Assembly: GCA_937876865.1 (NCBI GenBank)
Contig: CALEFF010000039.1
Span: 1 to 17,483, forward strand
Length of the DNA: 17,483 nucleotides
Source: an uncultured Bacteroidales bacterium
GTDB taxonomy: Bacteria > Bacteroidota > Bacteroidia > Bacteroidales > P3
Reading direction: 5' to 3'
Shown one piece after another: positions 14,384-17,483 of this stretch. Under the pieces are notes generated by a model that did not search any database, was not told where the DNA came from, and saw only the letters and a program-made list of their open reading frames with translations. Both the position numbers and the translations under genes were made by a program. The stretch's first letter is position 1. Each line of letters opens with the position of its first letter.

Positions 14384-14396
14384 AAGAAAATAATAT

Positions 14397-14404
14397 TATC
14401 TTTG
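14397..14404 (+). promoter_or_regulatory. -7 box TATCTTTG for cstA
   Basis: TATCTTTGCA is a classic -7 element of this phylum. The predicted start is near 14409, 14 bases before the ATG at 14423. It is divergent from the box at 14376-14383 in a 50-base intergenic region. No -33 TTTG is at the expected place. Confidence 0.55.
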
Positions 14405-14422
14405 CAGAAAAATTAAAGTGAT

Positions 14423-15841
14423 ATGATAACTTTTTTAGTTGCCCTTGCCGTTTTGGTGGCAGGATATTTCCTTTATGGAAAATTTATTGAAAAGGTATTT
14501 CAACCAGATGAGAAAAGAATTCCCCCAGCGATTGCACAAAGAGATGGAGTGGATTATATTCCGATGCCAACGTGGAAAATACTTATGATTCAATTTCTAA
14601 ATATTGCGGGATTAGGTCCAATATTTGGAGCAATTATGGGAGCAAAATTCGGACCCGCCTCTTATCTTTGGATTGTCTTTGGAAGTATTTTTGCAGGTGC
14701 AGTTCACGATTATTTTTCCGGAATGCTCTCAATGCGAAATCAAGGTGCGAGTCTTCCGGAATTGATAGGAAAATATTTAGGCAATGGAGCAAAACAAACA
14801 ATGAGGGTTTTTACGGTTTTGCTTATGGTTTTGGTGGGAGCAGTCTTTGTTTCGGGACCGGCAGGCTTGCTTGCAAAACTCACACCCGATGCATTAGATA
14901 TTACTTTTTGGGCTATTGTTGTTTTCCTTTATTATATTCTTGCAACACTTCTTCCCGTTGATAAGATTATAGGAAAGATTTATCCCATTTTTGCAATAGC
15001 TATACTTTTTATGGCGTTAGGAATGCTTGTTATGTTAATAGTTAAATCGCCCGTATTGCCGGAAATTACAAGTTTTTCAAGTCTTAAAAACACCTCACCC
15101 GACAATAATCCAATTTTTCCAATGATGTTTGTCTCAATTGCTTGTGGTGCGATTTCGGGATTCCACGCTACGCAATCTCCAATGATGGCTCGTTGTTTGA
15201 AAACCGAAAAACATGGACGCCCTGTCTTTTATGGTGCAATGATTATTGAGGGAATAGTCGCTCTTATATGGGCTGCGGTTGCAAGTGCTTTCTTTTATGA
15301 AAATGGAATGGAGGAAAACAACGCTGCAGTAATAGTTGATAGCGTTACAAAAGAGTGGTTAGGAATTGCAGGTGCGTTTCTTGCACTTTTAGGCGTGATT
15401 TTTGCACCAATTACATCGGGAGACACCGCTTTTCGTTCGGCTCGCTTGATTGTTGCCGACTTTTTAAAGATGGACCAAAAGAAAATTTCAAAACGATTAT
15501 TGATTTCCATACCACTTTTCATTGCAAGTTTTCTTATATTGCAAATAAACTTTGACATACTTTGGCGTTACTTTGCTTGGTGCAATCAAACCCTTGCCGT
15601 TTTCACACTTTGGGCAATCACAATCTACCTTACAAAAGAAAAACGCAACTACTTAATAACCCTAATCCCAGCTTTATTTATGACAATGGTGTGTGTAAGT
15701 TACATATTCATTGCACCGGAGGGACTAAGTTTAAATCCTACAATTTCTTACATTGTTGGAGGAGTTGCAACTATAATTTCTTTAATTCTTTACATTATTT
15801 GGAATAAAAATAGTAATTTTGCAAAAAATAGAATTAATTAA
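14423..15841 (+). CDS. cstA: Carbon starvation protein A family transporter
   Basis: This 472-residue inner-membrane transporter is of the CstA/peptide-pyruvate importer family. The family's conserved blocks are present: an N-terminal DGVDYIPMPTWKILMIQFLNIAG, then GPIFGAIMGAKFGPASYLWIVFG, GAVHDYFSGMLSMRNQGASL, ISGFHATQSPMMARC and the late ITSGDTAFRSARLIVAD. It is clearly shorter than the E. coli protein (about 700 residues) and ends soon after the core helices, as is usual for the short form in Bacteroidota. E. coli homologues take up peptides or pyruvate under starvation. A peptide or pyruvate substrate here is inferred and would fit the secreted protease and DPP7 in the window. The ptb gene follows after 26 bases. 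Confidence 0.92.
   Translation: MITFLVALAVLVAGYFLYGKFIEKVFQPDEKRIPPAIAQRDGVDYIPMPTWKILMIQFLNIAGLGPIFGAIMGAKFGPASYLWIVFGSIFAGAVHDYFSGMLSMRNQGASLPELIGKYLGNGAKQTMRVFTVLLMVLVGAVFVSGPAGLLAKLTPDALDITFWAIVVFLYYILATLLPVDKIIGKIYPIFAIAILFMALGMLVMLIVKSPVLPEITSFSSLKNTSPDNNPIFPMMFVSIACGAISGFHATQSPMMARCLKTEKHGRPVFYGAMIIEGIVALIWAAVASAFFYENGMEENNAAVIVDSVTKEWLGIAGAFLALLGVIFAPITSGDTAFRSARLIVADFLKMDQKKISKRLLISIPLFIASFLILQINFDILWRYFAWCNQTLAVFTLWAITIYLTKEKRNYLITLIPALFMTMVCVSYIFIAPEGLSLNPTISYIVGGVATIISLILYIIWNKNSNFAKNRIN
15814..15821 (+). promoter_or_regulatory. Possible internal -7 box TAATTTTG for ptb
   Basis: TAATTTTGCAA inside the last codons of cstA matches the consensus. Transcription would start near 15826, about 42 bases before the ptb ATG. 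No -33 box is at the right distance, so ptb may simply be co-transcribed with cstA. Confidence 0.35.
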
Positions 15842-15867
15842 ATAATAATATAAAACAAAAAACCGAG

Positions 15868-16773
15868 ATGATTAAAAAATTAGACGAAATCATTGAAGCC
15901 GTAAAAGTAAAAGGCAAAAAAAGATTAGTAGCAGCGTATGCTAACGATTCTCACACAATAGGTGCAGCATCAATGGCTATGGACCTTGGAATAGTAGAAG
16001 CAACTCTTGTTGGAGATATTGATACTATTAAAAAAGTTTGCGAAGAAGAAGGAATAGATGTAAACAAATTCAAATTAGTTCAAGAAGCTAATGAACAACT
16101 TGCAGCAAACAAAGCAGTAGAATTGATAAATGCAGGAGAAGGCGATATATTGATGAAAGGTCTTTGCTCAACAGATAAATACATGAGAGCAATCCTTAAC
16201 AAAGAAAAAGGTTTAATGCCTGGTGGAAAACCAGTTCTTTCTCACGTAACAGTATTTGAAGTACCTACATACCACAAACTACTTATCACATCTGACGTTG
16301 CAGTTATTCCAGCACCAGATTTCAAACAAAAAACAGCAATCACACAATATGTTATCAATACAGCAAAAACTCTTGGAATAGAAACACCAAAAGTTGCAAT
16401 GATAGCACCAACTGAACAAATGAGTGTTGGAATTCCATCATGTGTTGATGCAGCTTTAATAGCAGCAATGGGAAATCGTGGACAAATAAAAGGAGCAATC
16501 ATTGACGGACCTTTGGCTTTGGACGTAGCAATCGACAAAGAAAGTGCACAAATCAAGAAATTGAAAGGCGAAGTAGCAGGAGATGCAGATTGTCTTGTAT
16601 GGCCAAACATTGAATCAGGAAACGTATTCTACAAATCTTGCACAAAATTTGCAAAAGCAGAGCTTGCAGCAATGGTAGTAGGAGCAAAAGTTCCTTGTGT
16701 GTTGTCTTCAAGAGGCGATAGCACAAAAACAAAAATGTATTCAATAGCATTAGCTGCATTATCTTGCAAATAA
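15868..16773 (+). CDS. ptb: Phosphate butyryltransferase (phosphate acyltransferase family)
   Basis: Ptb converts butyryl-CoA (or a branched short-chain acyl-CoA) and phosphate into acyl-phosphate and CoA, the step before ATP formation by butyrate kinase. The 301-residue length is that of known Ptb proteins. Typical segments are AYANDSHTIGAASMAMDLGI, the ILMKGLCSTDKYMRAIL block, LSHVTVFEVPTYHKLL, VAVIPAPDFKQKTAI, IIDGPLALDVAIDKESA and the C-terminal end VPCVLSSRGDSTKTKMYSIA. The lack of the longer phosphotransacetylase layout favours Ptb over Pta. Butyrate kinase would be expected directly downstream, but a small PAS protein gene begins 4 bases after the stop instead. The kinase must be elsewhere, or the acyl-phosphate is used differently. 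Confidence 0.88.
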   Translation: MIKKLDEIIEAVKVKGKKRLVAAYANDSHTIGAASMAMDLGIVEATLVGDIDTIKKVCEEEGIDVNKFKLVQEANEQLAANKAVELINAGEGDILMKGLCSTDKYMRAILNKEKGLMPGGKPVLSHVTVFEVPTYHKLLITSDVAVIPAPDFKQKTAITQYVINTAKTLGIETPKVAMIAPTEQMSVGIPSCVDAALIAAMGNRGQIKGAIIDGPLALDVAIDKESAQIKKLKGEVAGDADCLVWPNIESGNVFYKSCTKFAKAELAAMVVGAKVPCVLSSRGDSTKTKMYSIALAALSCK

Positions 16774-16777
16774 GAAA

Positions 16778-17113
16778 ATGGAAAATTGGTCAAATGAATT
16801 GCCATTCGTAGCAATAACCGTTTGCGACAAAGATGGCAAAATATTAGATATGAACCAACGCAGTCAAATGACCTTTGCAAAAAGCGGAGGCAAAGACTTG
16901 ATAGGAAAATCCTTATTTGACTGCCACCCACAACGTGCACAAGAAATGATAAAGCACCTTATGAACTCCGAAAACACTAATACATATACAATAGAGAAGG
17001 AGGGAGTAAAGAAATTGATTTATCAAACACCTTGGTATCAAGATGGGCAATTTGCAGGCTTAGTTGAAATGTCAATAGTCATACCAAACGACATTCCACA
17101 CTATAAAAGATAA
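16778..17113 (+). CDS. Small stand-alone PAS-domain protein
   Basis: This 111-residue protein is essentially one PAS fold: PFVAITVCDKDGKILDMNQR, then the GGKDLIGKSLFDCHP block, a helix, and the last strands KKLIYQTPWYQDGQFAGLVEMSI. No kinase, cyclase or DNA-binding domain is attached, so if it signals it must do so through a partner or by binding a ligand itself. The start lies 4 bases after the ptb stop, which implies one transcript and probable translational coupling. I infer a link to acyl-phosphate or short-chain fatty acid metabolism only from this position. A terminator follows directly. Confidence 0.8.
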   Translation: MENWSNELPFVAITVCDKDGKILDMNQRSQMTFAKSGGKDLIGKSLFDCHPQRAQEMIKHLMNSENTNTYTIEKEGVKKLIYQTPWYQDGQFAGLVEMSIVIPNDIPHYKR

Positions 17114-17117
17114 AACA

Positions 17118-17145
17118 AAAGCGGAGAGTTCTTCTCCGCTTTCTT
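17118..17145. terminator. Bidirectional terminator between the PAS gene and the WD40 gene
   Basis: A 10-bp inverted repeat, AAAGCGGAGA (17118-17127) and TCTCCGCTTT (17133-17142), has a 5-base loop and T-rich or A-rich flanks on the two sides. It closes the cstA-ptb-PAS transcript and also the convergent WD40 gene. Confidence 0.85.
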
Positions 17146-17164
17146 TATATTATAAAATCAATCC

Positions 17165-17483
17165 TTATTCCTCTCCCCAAATCTTAATGGTTTCATCTTC
17201 TGAACCGCTGATAATTCTTTTGCCATCAGGACTAAATGCTACGGAATTGACTCTTTCTGAATGTCCTTCCAAGGTTTCAAGACATTCTCCTGTGTTTGCA
17301 TCCCATATCATAATCGCTCCAACAGATTTACTTTTGCTCCATCTATATTTACCAGAAATTTTTTTACTTCCACCGCTGATTATTTTTGTGCCGTCAGGAC
17401 TATATGCTACGGAAGAGACACTAGATTTATGTCCCTCCAAGGTTTTAAGGCATTCTCCTGTGTTTGCATCCCATATCTTAATG
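17165..17483 (-). CDS. WD40-repeat protein, C-terminal end (5' part outside window)
   Basis: The frame is open from the window edge to a TAA at 17165-17167. It encodes the last blades of a beta-propeller: IKIWDANTGECLKTLEGH, then SSVSSVAYSPDGTKIISGG, a second IWDANTGECLETLEGH, and SVAFSPDGKRIISGSEDETIKIW, ending GEE. The ATG at 17440 is internal, so it is not the start. One blade carries an extra 14 residues (KKISGKYRWSKSKS) between strands, making the repeat 56 residues instead of the normal 42. Two copies of a 27-base stretch are identical, so the blades were duplicated recently. In bacteria such propellers often end larger proteins with kinase, NTPase or caspase-like domains, but the rest is not visible here. 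Confidence 0.85.
   Translation of the reverse strand, partial: IKIWDANTGECLKTLEGHKSSVSSVAYSPDGTKIISGGSKKISGKYRWSKSKSVGAIMIWDANTGECLETLEGHSERVNSVAFSPDGKRIISGSEDETIKIWGEE
17283..17477 (-). repeat. WD40 blade repeat, 168-bp period at DNA level
   Basis: The bases 17283-17309 and 17451-17477 are identical (27 of 27), with similar sequence on either side (TCCAAGGTTT at both). The spacing is 168 bases, or 56 codons. Confidence 0.8.

Noticed and set aside
16242..16610. 122-codon open frame on the minus strand inside ptb
   Set aside because: It is the antisense of a well-recognised gene, has no family pattern or promoter, and arises from the codon usage of ptb.
17440..17442. ATG considered as the start of the WD40 gene
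   Set aside because: The frame stays open with WD40-like sequence to the window edge, so the true start is outside.

Overview
The window comes from an AT-rich member of the Bacteroidota, most likely the order Bacteroidales. Five lines of evidence support this. There is a secreted serine protease with a type IX secretion (T9SS) sorting tail. There is a dipeptidyl-peptidase of family S46. Several genes are preceded by the TAnnTTTG -7 promoter box typical of this phylum. Shine-Dalgarno sequences are essentially absent. The small SRP RNA type and the other genes also fit. I cannot name a genus; an uncultured gut or anaerobic lineage is a guess.

Layout. Positions 2-2643 hold the tail of an HU-type DNA-binding protein and its terminator, then coaE, a T9SS protease overlapping coaE by ATGA, and a tiny lipoprotein. 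Positions 2636-3822 hold a membrane acyltransferase broken in two frames at a run of seven C. Positions 3940-9920 look accessory: a DUF4062/GHKL-type ATPase/winged-helix protein, a DUF1016 (YhcG-like) PD-(D/E)XK nuclease and a CoiA-like nuclease. Among these sit a conserved dpp7-like peptidase and a decayed copy of the tail of a neighbouring gene. Positions 9952-12663 (minus strand) are a two-gene remnant of a surface polysaccharide locus: a Wzx-type flippase and an iron-sulfur F420-hydrogenase beta-like protein. Positions 12717-12856 carry the 4.5S SRP RNA with a clear promoter and terminator. Positions 12862-14372 (minus strand) are a GNAT acetyltransferase followed by mltG. Positions 14423-17113 are cstA, ptb and a small PAS protein. 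Positions 17165-17483 (minus strand) are the C-terminal end of a WD40-repeat protein that continues outside the window.

Functionally, the housekeeping parts cover coenzyme A synthesis, protein export (SRP RNA), peptidoglycan processing (MltG) and amino-acid/peptide use (secreted protease, DPP7, CstA, Ptb), which fits a peptide-fermenting anaerobe. The accessory parts are rich in small repeats. These are a C7 tract in the acyltransferase, an 11-bp tandem array inside the DUF4062 ATPase, 21-bp (heptapeptide) arrays at three places, and a 27-bp (nonapeptide) array in the CoiA-like gene. The first two have periods that are not multiples of three, so a change in length would switch the reading frame.

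No tRNA, rRNA, CRISPR array, transposase or integrase was seen. I found no convincing complete new defence system. The most noteworthy signals are the frame-switchable repeats, the domain swap in the DUF4062 protein, and the CoiA-like gene lying between a full-length gene and its truncated duplicate.
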